NCBI RefSeq assembly: GCF_029379315.1
Contig: NZ_JAQYWQ010000063.1
Location: 1-40,664, forward strand
DNA length: 40,664 nucleotides
Source: Nostoc sp. S13
Lineage (GTDB): Bacteria > Cyanobacteriota > Cyanobacteriia > Cyanobacteriales > Nostocaceae
Reading direction: 5' to 3'
Below are positions 8,533 through 16,867 of this stretch, one piece after another. The notes below the pieces were generated by a model. It did not search any database. It was not told the origin of the DNA and saw only the letters and a program-made list of their open reading frames with translations. The position numbers and the translations under genes were made by a program. The stretch's first letter is position 1; each line of letters begins with the position of its first letter.

Positions 8533-10941
8533 ATGGATGAATTCGTTAATTCACGCCCAAATTATATCGAGCCTAAACACTGGCATGAACTGGTAGTTGA
8601 TAGCGCCATTCATCCGATTATTGCCTCTGCCAATTTTAAGTCTTTATATTATGATTCCATAGAGCAATCCCATGAATCTTGGGAATACTTGATGTATAGT
8701 GACCAGATTGAACGTAAAAATGCTGGTCGCTTAGGTGATAAAACTCTACAAACTTACGCATATCTTGATTCTACTGATGGTTGGTGGTGTGATGCTGGAG
8801 TTGACCCCCGCACTTTCTGTGATTTACAACCTGGGGATAAACCAAAAGAGAAACTTTGGGGCTGTTACAAGCCTGATTCTCCTAGACCAGATCCTCAAAA
8901 ACCTGGGAAATTTATCAAATATGAACATCCCTACAAAGCTGAACTTAGTATCTTCTTACTAGAAGTACCAAAAGAAATTGCTGAACTGATTTACTTCAAA
9001 GCTGGCGTTGATCCAAGCGCCAGCGATCGCCAATCAGGTTTCTGGTTTTCTGTGTGGAAACACAATATACCTGTAACCCTTGCTGAAGGGGCTAAGAAAG
9101 CAGCTAGTATTTTGACTCAAGGCGATGCTGCCATCGGCTTGCCAGGGGTTAATGCTGCATATCGCTCTAAAGATGACCAAGATAATCCAATTGAGAGCAA
9201 ATTACGCTCAGAAATTGCGATGTTTGCGACTCCAGACAGAGAAATGAGAATCTGCTTTGACCATGATTCCAAAAGTAAAACTCAAGTCAACGTCGGCAAA
9301 GCTTTGATTAAAACTAGTCAACTTTTGGTCAATCATCGGGCTTTTGTCAAAATAATCACTTTACCCGGGCCAGAAAAAGGTGTTGACGATTTGATTGCCG
9401 CACAAGGGGCAGGCGTTTATGAAAAGCTCAAAGCCTTGGCGGTTTCTTTTGAAGATTGGCAGCAAAATAACCCTTTGCCTGACCTGCGACAATTTATTTT
9501 TCTCAAAAATGGACAAGAGTTAAAGCTTAAGAGTGGGGAGAGTGTGGTCGGGGTGGGGAGTGTGGGGAGAAGTGAGATTCTCCTCACACCTGTTACAACT
9601 CCTACACCTGCTACAACTTCCACACCTCCCACACTTACTACACTTACTACACTTACTACACTTACTACACTTACTACACTCCCCACACCTCCCCTACCTC
9701 CCCTACCTCCTCTATCTCCCCTGCCTCCCCTACTTCCTTTATCCCGTACTCGCCCTCTGTATGCTGCTATTATCAAATCCATACGAATACAACAGGCATT
9801 ATTAACCCAACAAATAGAGGAAAAAATTGCGCCTCTTCCACAAACTAATTCCCAAACAAATAATCAAGTAATTATTCCCGAAGCCCCTCAATCTCAAGTT
9901 AGTTCGCCTTCAGAACAGAGCAGCACTCATAACTCACAAAACACGGAATCAATATCAGTCGATGAATTAGACGAATTAGATGAATTAGACCTATTGAAAC
10001 GCCGTCGTCGCCAATCCGAAATTATTTCTGATACAACAGAAAGCGAAAACACTTTTGTAGAAACACCTTCTGTTACTAACAAAGATTTCTTGGAATCTAA
10101 CAGCATACCTACTCGTAACAGTTGGGTCAATCTCAAACAGGTAACAGTTTATAAACAAACAATTCCTCGAAGGTTTTTAGAAGCCAAACAAAATCAAGAC
10201 ATTGCCTTTGCTGCTAAAGAGCTTGTGAAGAGTTATGGTGTTGAACAAGATGATGGCTCTACAGTTTATCGTGCCGATGCTTTTCTAATTAAAAAGAATA
10301 AATCTACTTATAGTATTCATCGTCGTCAAGCGACAAACTTAGATAATCCAATTATGGAGTTTGAAGCCTCACAATATCATATTAATATTACTCAAAAACC
10401 TTTAGATAACTTTTTACCTATAGAACGCCAGGAGTTTTTAACCGTTGCAGATACCTTAAAGCAAGCCAAAAAGCTACCTGAACTTGATGAAGACCTCAGG
10501 AAAATTGCTAACACCCTAAGCTCTCTTTCTCCTGATGGCACTCATAAAATCCTTGAAAGTTTTAAATCTTTAGAAGTCTTCAAAATACTTACAAGTACCT
10601 TAAAAACCTTTAATTCTCACGATTTAGAATTAGGTAATTATCGGATTACTTATACTTCTAATAATGAAAATAGTGGTGATGTCAAGCTTTTAAAAACTGA
10701 ATATAACGGCACTACAAGAGTTGCTGTTCACTTAGAATTGAGCCGAACTGATGGACAAATGAAGCATCAAGTTCACTCTCTGGCTATTAACTCATTAGAA
10801 ATTGACAAACTCAGGCTTCTGGCAACTAAACTCCAAATCCCAACAATTAATTCTGCTGCTAATGCTCATGCTACTCGTGATATCCCTTTGCCACGTAAAA
10901 TCTTCAGGTCGTTGTTTGACAACATGACTGATTGGTTTTGA
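8533..10941 (+). CDS. DUF3854 (TOPRIM-like) protein linked to conjugation genes
   Basis: An 802-residue protein in three parts. Residues 1-300 are a DUF3854 domain: a WHELVVDSAIHP N-terminal motif, an EGAKKA motif at 185-190 in place of the TOPRIM glutamate loop, FDHD at 242-245, and LPGPEKGVDD at 277-286. The same motifs occur in the CyRepA1-like protein encoded at 20789-24595. Residues about 345-500 are low complexity: a Thr/Leu/Pro repeat from a nine-base tandem repeat, then an acidic DELDELDEL run followed by RRRR. Residues about 530-802 form a second folded domain that is not recognised. No helicase motifs follow the TOPRIM-like part, unlike CyRepA1. A primase-like or strand-handling role in transfer is inferred. 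Confidence 0.7.
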   Translation: MDEFVNSRPNYIEPKHWHELVVDSAIHPIIASANFKSLYYDSIEQSHESWEYLMYSDQIERKNAGRLGDKTLQTYAYLDSTDGWWCDAGVDPRTFCDLQPGDKPKEKLWGCYKPDSPRPDPQKPGKFIKYEHPYKAELSIFLLEVPKEIAELIYFKAGVDPSASDRQSGFWFSVWKHNIPVTLAEGAKKAASILTQGDAAIGLPGVNAAYRSKDDQDNPIESKLRSEIAMFATPDREMRICFDHDSKSKTQVNVGKALIKTSQLLVNHRAFVKIITLPGPEKGVDDLIAAQGAGVYEKLKALAVSFEDWQQNNPLPDLRQFIFLKNGQELKLKSGESVVGVGSVGRSEILLTPVTTPTPATTSTPPTLTTLTTLTTLTTLTTLPTPPLPPLPPLSPLPPLLPLSRTRPLYAAIIKSIRIQQALLTQQIEEKIAPLPQTNSQTNNQVIIPEAPQSQVSSPSEQSSTHNSQNTESISVDELDELDELDLLKRRRRQSEIISDTTESENTFVETPSVTNKDFLESNSIPTRNSWVNLKQVTVYKQTIPRRFLEAKQNQDIAFAAKELVKSYGVEQDDGSTVYRADAFLIKKNKSTYSIHRRQATNLDNPIMEFEASQYHINITQKPLDNFLPIERQEFLTVADTLKQAKKLPELDEDLRKIANTLSSLSPDGTHKILESFKSLEVFKILTSTLKTFNSHDLELGNYRITYTSNNENSGDVKLLKTEYNGTTRVAVHLELSRTDGQMKHQVHSLAINSLEIDKLRLLATKLQIPTINSAANAHATRDIPLPRKIFRSLFDNMTDWF
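9632..9676. repeat. In-gene nine-base tandem repeat
   Basis: Five perfect copies of CACTTACTA plus a partial sixth, inside the DUF3854 gene. They encode a TLT tripeptide repeat and are followed by a CCTCCCCTA-type run that gives a Pro/Leu stretch. Because the unit is a multiple of three, copy-number change would alter linker length without breaking the frame. Confidence 0.9.
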
Positions 10942-11417
10942 CCCAAATTAGTCATCACATTCCAAGTTGTAAATGAAGCAAGCATCGCACCGGCTGCTGT
11001 CACTCCTCCTACCAGAGCGCAGATAGACCAAAAATGCATCCGAGAATTTCCTGTAGATAATCGCATCTCTTTTGGTGGCGAGGATGCAGATGATGCAGAT
11101 GATGTCGATGATTGTTGTATCAGAAGAGGCATTTGTTCAGTTAAGACATCACGCACAGCATTACTGACTACAGTGTTGTTCACCGATTGGGCTGTTTTAG
11201 AAGTATTCGCCACTTTCTCTTCGACTGTTAGTACCCAAGCTTCAATCATTGCCTCCATTCGTGCTTGCAATGAAATCATTGTCTCTTCATATCTGCCAAG
11301 TGTTGCCATGACTTGAAACATCGGGTCATCTTCTGCTAACCCCAGTTGCTGCGCTGTTTCAACAATCCTCTGTTGTTCGGCTTCAGAATACCCCTGCAAT
11401 ATTTCTGATGTTCTCAC
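10866..11417 (-). CDS. Small membrane-anchored protein, DUF6753-like
   Basis: A 183-residue protein starting at GTG 11417, with AGGAG 9 bases upstream. The N-terminal half (EQQRIVETAQQLGLAEDDPMFQVMATLGRYE) resembles a short helical domain common beside plasmid ATPases in cyanobacteria (DUF6753-like, by memory only). A Ser/Ala linker is followed by one membrane span at about residues 133-156. It is the last gene of the three-gene minus-strand group with the two P-loop ATPases; its start overlaps the previous gene by 35 bases. Its 3' end overlaps the convergent DUF3854 gene by 76 bases. Confidence 0.65.
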   Translation of the reverse strand: MRTSEILQGYSEAEQQRIVETAQQLGLAEDDPMFQVMATLGRYEETMISLQARMEAMIEAWVLTVEEKVANTSKTAQSVNNTVVSNAVRDVLTEQMPLLIQQSSTSSASSASSPPKEMRLSTGNSRMHFWSICALVGGVTAAGAMLASFTTWNVMTNLGQNQSVMLSNNDLKILRGKGISRVA

Positions 11418-12126
11418 CTGCTGATACTCCTAAATAAATACTTGCGATTTGATTATCTTTTACAGTTTCAAAGAAATTTTTTAGCCAGTGATAAATATAT
11501 GAGCGATACAACACATATAGGGATTGCTCATGAAAACATTGTGAGTAAGGTTTGGCTAAATCCTCCATTGCTTGATAATGATCTCTGTGCAAGGCTGTTA
11601 ATATAATTTCTGTGCCCCCAATCAATGGCAATTTTTGCTGGATTAATTGCTTATACTCTTTAAACCTCGTATCAAAATGTTGATTTTTGACTATGACATA
11701 ATTAGCATTGTCCGTTGCAAAATCTAATAGCTGCAAGAAATATTCCATGCAATCACTTCTATGGTAAATTGGCTGTAAGAATGTTAGTTTCCAGTTGAGT
11801 TCAGCCAAAACAGTAAAAAAATCAGCCTCATATATGTAGTTACAGATTTCTTGAATATATTGTCCCGGCATATCTACAAAAAGCACATCTAATGAGTCAT
11901 TGAGTAAATCGTCTAATACCAAATCTGGATTGTCTGTGAAAAAGTTTAAGCTTTCGATTGGCACTATTCCTGCATAAGCTTTGAACTTGTTACGGTTGTC
12001 ATGGTTATAAATCTTAACAGCTTGATGTTGGCCAAGGAATAGTTCAATCAATAACTTGATAACTGTAGACTTTCCCACACGCGAGTCACCTACAGTCATA
12101 ATTACACGTCTACAAACGGGGGACAT
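11383..12126 (-). CDS. P-loop ATPase, ParA/TraL-like
   Basis: A 247-residue protein with Walker A GDSRVGKST near residues 13-21 and a VLFVDMPGQYI strand that resembles the ParA/MinD Walker B region. The signature lysine of ParA-type P-loops (KGGVGKST) is missing: the loop reads DSRVGKST. AGGAT precedes ATG 12126. The gene overlaps the upstream ParA-like gene by 17 bases, and the two proteins share layout, including a (D/N)YVVVKN-type segment (NYVIVKNQHF here, DYVVVKNLFF there), which suggests tandem duplication and divergence. Small ATPases of this kind accompany relaxases (TraL/MobD type) or partition systems; which applies here is unknown. Confidence 0.7.
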   Translation of the reverse strand: MSPVCRRVIMTVGDSRVGKSTVIKLLIELFLGQHQAVKIYNHDNRNKFKAYAGIVPIESLNFFTDNPDLVLDDLLNDSLDVLFVDMPGQYIQEICNYIYEADFFTVLAELNWKLTFLQPIYHRSDCMEYFLQLLDFATDNANYVIVKNQHFDTRFKEYKQLIQQKLPLIGGTEIILTALHRDHYQAMEDLAKPYSQCFHEQSLYVLYRSYIYHWLKNFFETVKDNQIASIYLGVSAGENIRNIAGVF

Positions 12127-13090
12127 TTTCTAATCCTAAAATGCTTTTTGCCAACCAAACTTGTTCCTGGAATTTGCTAATCCAAGTACTTACCCTACCT
12201 TTGACTGATGGCTTTTCTTTTTGCTCTATTCCTTGATTAAATGTCAAGCTATTTTTATCTAAATAATCATAAGCGTGTTCTATTAAATCTGGCATCGTTA
12301 TTTCCAGAAAGGGAATCTCACTTTCTTTTAATAAATCCTTAATTGTTGTTACGTCTGAAGACTCTTTATATCTGACAAAGTTTGATGGCGACCCGAAGAA
12401 CAAATTTTTTACTACGACATAATCTACTTGGTCTTGACAAAAATCATATAAAGTTATTAACTGCTTTACCGAATCCATTACTCGACTAATTACAACTACA
12501 ATTGTTACTCGCATATCATATAATTCATCAACTGTAGACAAAAATTTCATTTGTTGTACAACATCTTTTAAGATTCTCATGGACTGTGGTGGTAATTCCA
12601 ATAAGAATAAAGACTTTCCTCTTATAACTGCCCCTTCTGTGTCTAGACTATCCTCTATTAACTCTTTCAAATCATCTAGAAAAAGGTCTACATTCCCTTC
12701 TGTAAAAAAATCTAATTCTCTCACTAAACATTTATCCCCATAAAATCTGCTTAAATGAGAATTAGATATGTCCGCATCAAAAGCCAAAAATTCTTTTTTC
12801 ATATCCAAATATGTTTGCGCTAATCCTCTAGCGAAAGTGCTTTTTCCTACTCCTCCTTTGTCTCCTGTCACTATCACTAATCTCCGACTCCAGTGTTTTT
12901 TATTGGTGACTGCGGTTTTTGTTTGTGGCAGGACTGTATTTCCTGCTTCTGTTTTTTCACCTGCGGTTACTGCTTCTGGCATCTGCTGTATATCTTCTGT
13001 ACTTTCTGCTTCTGTTGTTTCATCTGTTACTAAGAGTAATTCTTCTACTCCATTAAGGATCTCTGCCTCATCGTTTAAAATATCTGTCAT
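12110..13090 (-). CDS. ParA-family ATPase
   Basis: A 326-residue protein with an acidic, probably disordered N-terminus of about 65 residues. A ParA/MinD domain follows, with the deviant Walker A GDKGGVGKST (residues 76-85), the switch-like FLAFDADISNSHLSRFYG, and a FLLELPPQS strand in the Walker B position where the aspartate appears replaced by glutamate. GAGGAG stands 8-9 bases before ATG 13090. No ParB-like partner directly adjoins it; the neighbours are a second ATPase and a membrane protein. A role in positioning the plasmid or the transfer machinery is therefore as likely as classical partition. Confidence 0.8.
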   Translation of the reverse strand: MTDILNDEAEILNGVEELLLVTDETTEAESTEDIQQMPEAVTAGEKTEAGNTVLPQTKTAVTNKKHWSRRLVIVTGDKGGVGKSTFARGLAQTYLDMKKEFLAFDADISNSHLSRFYGDKCLVRELDFFTEGNVDLFLDDLKELIEDSLDTEGAVIRGKSLFLLELPPQSMRILKDVVQQMKFLSTVDELYDMRVTIVVVISRVMDSVKQLITLYDFCQDQVDYVVVKNLFFGSPSNFVRYKESSDVTTIKDLLKESEIPFLEITMPDLIEHAYDYLDKNSLTFNQGIEQKEKPSVKGRVSTWISKFQEQVWLAKSILGLENVPRL

Positions 13091-13140
13091 CTGATTTTCT
13101 CCTCTATTTCATGTTTAATCAGTTTCGGGGTTTAGCAAGA

Positions 13141-13318
13141 AAGGCATCTATGCTGAGGGCAGGAGGCAGAAGGAATACTGCCCTCTACCTTCTGCTGCGA
13201 CCAAACGGGTCTTGGGTTTAAGCCCCACTCCAAAATCTCTGATTTGGTGTCCTGCAATCAGTGTAGGTCTGAAGTCTACACTGTATTGCAACCTTCTGCC
13301 TCCTGCCTCCTGCCTTCT
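13141..13318. repeat. Structured interspersed repeat with 16-bp inverted arms
   Basis: The intergenic stretch between the ParA-like and Bro-N genes starts with AAGGCATCTATGCTGA. It holds perfect 16-base inverted arms: GGCAGGAGGCAGAAGG at 13158-13173 and its complement at 13292-13307. Two smaller hairpins lie inside, CCAAA/TTTGG near 13232-13250 and GTGTAG/CTACAC at 13261-13281. A related sequence with the same opening 16 bases occurs at 19263-19457. This looks like a non-coding mobile or MITE-like repeat of the host. Confidence 0.55.
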
Positions 13319-14152
13319 TCACTCCAGTGCTAGCATCTCTGCTGAAAAGTAGTCTAATAGGTTTAAATACATTGGTTTTAAATCCTTGAAATTTTCAATT
13401 GATTTATTAACCATTGTTCCCAGAGCTTGCAATATTAATCCCTGTTCTAGTACCTGATTTAAATCCGACTCATTGAATTTATTTAAATGGTAATAAACTA
13501 ACAAATCTAATGATTGAGCTATCAACAAATTTGCCGAACTTATCACCAAATCTTCATAAACATATTCATAACTGCTGACTGACCTTAGTACTGTCTTTAA
13601 TACTTGAAAATATTTAGTTCTGAAGTTAATCCCATTTAAGTCAATAGTCGGAGGACAGTTAGCTGGCAATGGGAGCTTTTTAAAAAGAAACTTGAAATAT
13701 AAATCAATACTATTTGATGACCAAGACTCACTATTTTGAAAATACAGATACTTAATCAAAGAATCTTTTTGAGAGTAATCTATTTCTTGAAATAAGTATT
13801 TGGGTTGCTCGACTGCAATCACCCTGACATCCTTTTTAAATACTGGCATCACATTTGTTCTTACCCATTGCATAAATTGCCTGACTACATTATGTTCTAC
13901 TACACTTGTTCGTGATATTAATGAGTGAATCGATAGAGCGCTGAGTGTCGATACCAAACTCACTTGATTATTCTCCATCATCACTAATCGTTTCTGAACT
14001 TCAATTGATCTCACGAAATCATCATTTAAAATTGGAGCTACTATTTGCAATACATCCACTGCAAATAACTCTAGCCCTGTTGGTGTTGCTATCACTCTTA
14101 CTACAGAACTTGATGGATGCTCAAATTCCCAATATCGCCAAACTTCTACCAT
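13319..14152 (-). CDS. Bro-N domain DNA-binding protein
   Basis: A 277-residue protein whose first ~107 residues have the Bro-N outline: VVRVIATPTGLELFAVDVLQI for the 'VR...G..wFva.DV' strand, a STLSALSIHSLISRTSVV segment for the 'seaglY.Li..S' helix, and FMQWVRTNVMPVFKK for the terminal 'F.rWv...VlP.ir' motif. Bro-N domains bind DNA and are frequent in phage and plasmid anti-repressor-like proteins. The C-terminal 170 residues are helical and not recognised. GGAGA lies very close to ATG 14152. It is separated from the ParA block by a 228-base repeat-bearing gap and may have its own promoter. Confidence 0.65.
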   Translation of the reverse strand: MVEVWRYWEFEHPSSSVVRVIATPTGLELFAVDVLQIVAPILNDDFVRSIEVQKRLVMMENNQVSLVSTLSALSIHSLISRTSVVEHNVVRQFMQWVRTNVMPVFKKDVRVIAVEQPKYLFQEIDYSQKDSLIKYLYFQNSESWSSNSIDLYFKFLFKKLPLPANCPPTIDLNGINFRTKYFQVLKTVLRSVSSYEYVYEDLVISSANLLIAQSLDLLVYYHLNKFNESDLNQVLEQGLILQALGTMVNKSIENFKDLKPMYLNLLDYFSAEMLALE

Positions 14153-14842
14153 TTCTCCACTAACTTTTTTGTTCTCCCTCCTCTTACTGCAAAAGCTAAC
14201 TTTTTACCATAAGAAGATACCTTAAATACATCAAAATTCACTTTGCCAGAATGAGTGTAGCCCATGCTGAATTCTTACTTAGACACTATGGCATATTCCC
14301 CCACTTTAAAGGAATCGCTCGAAGTCTAAAAAAATATCGTACTTCTGGCTATTGCTTTTTGTTGACATCCTGTTATAGAATTAGCCCTTTTGCCTCAATC
14401 AAAATAAATTCATCGCAAAAGTTCAAGTTTTTTAATAGTTAATTGCTGATTTTAGCTTGCTATTTGAAATCGAATTATTATATATTGTCTAGAGTGATAT
14501 CTAGCTCCCATTAATCTCAGAAATATATAAGATTAGTTTTCCAAATTGAGCTAAATTGAGCTTTTTTACTATCCGATTTTTTCGAGAATAAATAGTTATC
14601 AAAACAGAATTCAGAAGCGATGCCCTGAGCTTGTCCTAAGCGTAGTCGTTCGCGGTAGCGTCTCCCAAGGAGAAGGGCGCAGTCGAAGGGTCAGGAGTCA
14701 GAATTCAGAAAATAGGTATGAATTCTATACGAGTAGTGGATCTGAATTCCCCACGCTCTTTATTCTGACTCCTGTTAGCAGATAGCTATGGTTTGGCCCA
14801 TTCAGAATAATTGAATTCTTCTTCAAATTAAGTGAGAATAAT
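14153..14842. other. Intergenic region with interspersed Nostoc-type repeat
   Basis: No supported gene. A 64-codon frame at 14251-14442 has no ribosome site or motif. At 14608-14710 lies a repeat carrying GAATTC-flanked GATGCCCTGAGC, GTAGCGTCTCCCAAGG and GGGCGCAGTCGAAGG phrases. Such sequences are scattered in Nostoc genomes. It ends in AGGAGTCAGAATTC, which is shared with the heptamer array at 16828-16867. The region separates divergent genes and should hold their promoters. Confidence 0.5.
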
Positions 14843-15496
14843 ATGCTTTTCAAAACTTCACAAATCGCCATTACTTTAGCTTTGTTCGTCGGTGGCGGTA
14901 TTATCTCTTGCCAGAGTAAAACGCCTGAGCAGATTGCTCTAGAAAAAGAGCAAGAATTGATTGCAGCAAAGGAGAAAGCAGAAGCAGCTGAAGTCAAAAA
15001 ATTTGTTGACACTACTCCCGATCTGTATAGAGTTAATTGGAAAGTTTGTAGTGAAGGGTTTCTCGATCGAGACAACAACGGCTGTAAAGAAAGTCGAGAT
15101 GTCCGATCTATTGGTTTTCCTGAAGCCGTCCTTGTTTGGGGCCCTGTTCAAGAGGTGAAGTTTGTCACTAAGCGTAATTTTAGTCCCAATATGCAAAGTG
15201 TTGGTTTGTTTGTCAAATCTAAAGGTTGCTTAAAATTGGGTAAACCCGAAGGAGGAGATCAGTTTTACAAAATACACGAATTTTCACTCAGACAAGGTTC
15301 TGCCCTTCCAAATCCCGACAGCGCTAAAATTGATAAACTTTCCCCTGAATATAAGACCAAAGCTATACGAGTAGCCATTAATAATGCCGAAAATGAAATT
15401 GCTTCTTTAAACAATTTCGGTGTTTCTTCCACTGGATTCATGCCGAGTGCTGCAAAACAACCTTGTCTCACCCTTGAAAAATGGAAAAACTTATAA
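14843..15496 (+). CDS. Lipoprotein of unknown function
   Basis: A 217-residue protein with a signal peptide and lipobox GIISC (modified cysteine at residue 23), so it is predicted to be membrane-anchored on the periplasmic side. A Lys/Glu/Ala-rich helix at residues 27-55 follows. The folded part has four further cysteines (in VCSEG, GCKES, KGCLK, PCLTL) that may pair. No family is recognised. The gene stands alone. A hairpin at 15528-15569 downstream, followed by a TTGCTTTTTGG stretch, could be its terminator. Confidence 0.65.
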   Translation: MLFKTSQIAITLALFVGGGIISCQSKTPEQIALEKEQELIAAKEKAEAAEVKKFVDTTPDLYRVNWKVCSEGFLDRDNNGCKESRDVRSIGFPEAVLVWGPVQEVKFVTKRNFSPNMQSVGLFVKSKGCLKLGKPEGGDQFYKIHEFSLRQGSALPNPDSAKIDKLSPEYKTKAIRVAINNAENEIASLNNFGVSSTGFMPSAAKQPCLTLEKWKNL

Positions 15497-15527
15497 ATTC
15501 ACAACTGCTTAAATAAGTAAAATTCCA

Positions 15528-15569
15528 CGAGTGCAGTTCCTCACATAACACCAAGGGGGAATGCACTCG
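15528..15569. promoter_or_regulatory. Inverted repeat CGAGTGCA/TGCACTCG
   Basis: Perfect 8-base arms at 15528-15535 and 15562-15569 with a 26-base spacer, followed by a short T-run. It could act as a terminator for the lipoprotein gene. The core CGAGTG/CACTCG recurs as a second inverted pair at 15696-15701 and 15721-15726, next to the promoter of the following gene, so an operator role is also possible. Confidence 0.4.
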
Positions 15570-15695
15570 ATTGCTTTTTGGGTAGCGCGATCCTCTTATA
15601 GCATGAATCGCTTTGACAACATGAAAAGCAGAGCGGAGCTTCAACTTACTCAAATACTTTACAATGGGTCTGAAACTGTCAATTCTTTTGCAATT

Positions 15696-15740
15696 CACTC
15701 GATGTCGTTTCATAACTATACGAGTGTCGCAAGGTATAAT
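15696..15740 (+). promoter_or_regulatory. Putative promoter with overlapping CACTCG/CGAGTG operator
   Basis: A perfect TATAAT stands at 15735-15740, 14 bases before ATG 15755, so the transcript would have a very short leader and no Shine-Dalgarno site is visible. An inverted pair CACTCG (15696-15701) and CGAGTG (15721-15726) covers the region where a -35 box would lie; no good -35 hexamer is seen. This layout suits repression or activation by a dimeric DNA-binding protein, possibly the product of the gene itself. Confidence 0.4.
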
Positions 15741-15754
15741 TAATTCCAAGTTTT

Positions 15755-16807
15755 ATGAATAGCCTCTTTCCTTTATCACCTCCCCAAAAAGCAATCGAGT
15801 CATTATTAGCATTGCGAAATTACTACGCACCTCTTGTAGAAGAGTACGAAAAATTATATACCCTAGCCAAAGCAAATCTCACTCATGTAGAAGCTCTATT
15901 ATCTAACTGGTCTTTGACTGAGGAGGTGGATAATGATAATGAAGAATTCACCTCTGAGAAAGGAAAAAATTTCTTCTTATTCTTGAGTGAGGAATCTATT
16001 AATCACGACGTTGAACCTATTACACATCTGGAGTTAGACAATTCACAGGATTATTCATCAACAGTCGCAACCCAGCCGTCAGACTCCACTCAACCAAACA
16101 TATTTACACTTATACAAGCTTGGTCAAGTGAAGAATCTGATGCAGCTACAAACACTCCAGTACTGCTAGAGCCACCGATAGAAACATCAACTCAACACCG
16201 AGCGCAAGATGGAACCGAGACGGCCATGCTCCCTATTTTCCAATCGCTGTCTCGCCCGTCAGCTATTGAACAGGTTTTGGCAGAACACATTGGCACAATT
16301 GTTCACATCGATTTTATTGTCAAAATGCTTTATGGGGAGTTAGAGCCAGATGCCTTCAAGGTCATCAAAGGCAGAGTTCAATCATCCCTCACTCATGGCA
16401 AGGAAACTAACAAATGGTTCAGTGTCCCAAGAGAACCGGGATGTTATACTCTCTCTTTAACTTTGCTACCAAAACCGGAGACGAAAAATTCGTCCACCAG
16501 AGTCAAAGGCAAAAGTAAGAAACAAGTTTTGCCGCCCCAGCCCAAAGACATACCAATGCTCGAAGAATTTCAAGGTCAGTTTTTAATTGATGCACTAACA
16601 ACTTTTCTAGAAAATAATTCGGGTAAAGTTTTTGGGGTTTCAGAAATTACCAACGGAATCTATGGCGAACTCACTGCGACTGAGATTAGAGAAGTGAAAA
16701 ACAAGGTGTTGAATGAGTTATCACGGGGTCATCGCACAGGGCGATTCACTAGGGTTCCTAAGCAGATTGGTTTTTATACCTGGGACTTAGAGTTGCTCAA
16801 CAAGTAG
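15755..16807 (+). CDS. Protein with duplicated HTH-like C-terminal domain
   Basis: A 350-residue protein. Residues 1-60 form a helical, probably coiled-coil segment, and residues 60-165 are acidic and low complexity. Two copies of a ~70-residue domain follow, at about 168-238 and 277-348. Both read: helix with AIEQVLAEHIG or LIDALTTFLEN, then MLYGELEPDAFKVIKGRVQSSL or GIYGELTATEIREVKNKVLN, then F(S/T)RVP-like, G-(C/F)-YTL/YTW, ending in LELL-like residues. The predicted helix-helix-helix-wing order resembles HARE-HTH or other winged-helix folds, so DNA binding is inferred. The first 80 or so residues and the family as a whole are not recognised. Confidence 0.6.
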   Translation: MNSLFPLSPPQKAIESLLALRNYYAPLVEEYEKLYTLAKANLTHVEALLSNWSLTEEVDNDNEEFTSEKGKNFFLFLSEESINHDVEPITHLELDNSQDYSSTVATQPSDSTQPNIFTLIQAWSSEESDAATNTPVLLEPPIETSTQHRAQDGTETAMLPIFQSLSRPSAIEQVLAEHIGTIVHIDFIVKMLYGELEPDAFKVIKGRVQSSLTHGKETNKWFSVPREPGCYTLSLTLLPKPETKNSSTRVKGKSKKQVLPPQPKDIPMLEEFQGQFLIDALTTFLENNSGKVFGVSEITNGIYGELTATEIREVKNKVLNELSRGHRTGRFTRVPKQIGFYTWDLELLNK

Positions 16808-16827
16808 AAACGATTAATTATCGAACA

Positions 16828-16867
<40 letters not shown>

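Noticed and set aside
9417..9782. Antisense frame of 121 codons with GGRGGRGG and VVSVVSVV repeats
   Set aside because: It is the complement of the tandem repeat in the DUF3854 gene; no ribosome site and only repeat-derived residues.
12768..13094. 108-codon plus-strand frame opposite the ParA-like gene
   Set aside because: A shadow of the intact ParA frame, which has a clear P-loop and ribosome site.
14251..14442. 63-codon frame on the plus strand
   Set aside because: No ribosome site, no motif, and an unusual residue mix; it lies in a repeat-bearing intergenic region.
15468..15749. 93-codon minus-strand frame upstream of the duplicated-domain gene
   Set aside because: It covers the promoter and inverted repeats of 15755 and has no protein-like character.
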